Shown here one piece after another: positions 5,452-5,506 of a stretch of 5,506 nucleotides of DNA. The notes under the pieces are model-generated. The model searched no databases and had not been told where the DNA came from. It saw only the letters and a program-made list of their open reading frames with translations. The number at the start of each line of letters is the position of its first letter. The stretch's first letter is position 1. This stretch comes from an uncultured Eubacteriales bacterium (GTDB lineage: Bacteria > Bacillota_A > Clostridia > Christensenellales > Aristaeellaceae), in the NCBI GenBank assembly GCA_902766515.1, contig CACXEB010000355.1, positions 1 through 5,506 on the forward strand, given 5' to 3'. Made by a program: the position numbers and the translations under genes.

Positions 5452-5460
5452 TGCTATGAT
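5452..5460 (+). promoter_or_regulatory. Extended -10 promoter for the right-edge gene
   Basis: TGCTATGAT at 5452-5460 is an extended -10 (TG-N-TATGAT) lying 32 nt before the ATG at 5493. No good -35 is found at 16-18 nt; the region upstream (5401-5450) is AT-rich, which may help polymerase binding. Confidence 0.5.
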
Positions 5461-5492
5461 GGTCCCATCTTCAGGAAAGGAAGGTGGACCTC

Positions 5493-5506
5493 ATGACAAA
5501 GAGGAA
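5493..5506 (+). CDS. Start of an unidentified gene (first four codons, cut by right edge)
   Basis: ATG ACA AAG AGG (Met-Thr-Lys-Arg) follows a strong Shine-Dalgarno, GGAAGGTGG (5479-5487), 5 nt upstream and a plausible extended -10 promoter at 5452-5460. It is divergent from dxs. The basic N-terminus could begin a signal peptide or a DNA-binding protein; four residues are too few to identify it. Confidence 0.7.

Overview
The window is GC-rich (above 60% by eye). It carries strong purine-rich Shine-Dalgarno sites and sigma-A-like promoters with the extended TGN -10 form. The dxs-tlyA gene pair is a typical Firmicute arrangement. A secreted protein built from Cys-x-x-Cys repeats and a small acidic/basic helical protein both resemble genes common in uncultured gut or rumen Clostridia. 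My best guess is a high-GC anaerobic clostridial relative; no rRNA or other marker here fixes the taxon.

Layout, left to right. (1) Positions 1-2043, minus strand: the first 681 codons of a secreted, extremely cysteine-rich repeat protein whose C-terminus lies beyond the left edge. It is easily missed because it has no stop codon in the window, and because the low-stop repeat DNA leaves long spurious reading frames open on the other strand. It contains an exact tandem array of eight 78-bp (26-residue) units at 73-696. (2) Positions 2044-2371: a divergent control region with one promoter firing left into the repeat gene, one firing right into a small gene, and overlapping inverted repeats between them. 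(3) Positions 2372-2617, plus strand: an 81-residue protein of unknown function with a leader-peptide-like DPxxxLxxxLGIxLP motif and an amphipathic cationic C-terminus. (4) Positions 2595-5272, minus strand: a two-gene operon, dxs then tlyA, with ATGA stop/start overlap. The tlyA 3' end overlaps the small gene's 3' end convergently by 23 bp. (5) Positions 5273-5492: a second divergent control region, with a good dxs promoter and a promoter for a plus-strand gene of which only the first codons (from 5493) are visible.

Functionally, dxs (first step of the MEP isoprenoid pathway) and tlyA (rRNA 2'-O-methyltransferase) are housekeeping genes. The genes that often follow them in Firmicutes (argR, recN) are absent; the chromosome instead switches to the small gene and the repeat protein. 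The accessory interest lies in 1-2617. Nothing in the sequence proves that the repeat protein and the small protein work together; they share only the divergent control region.
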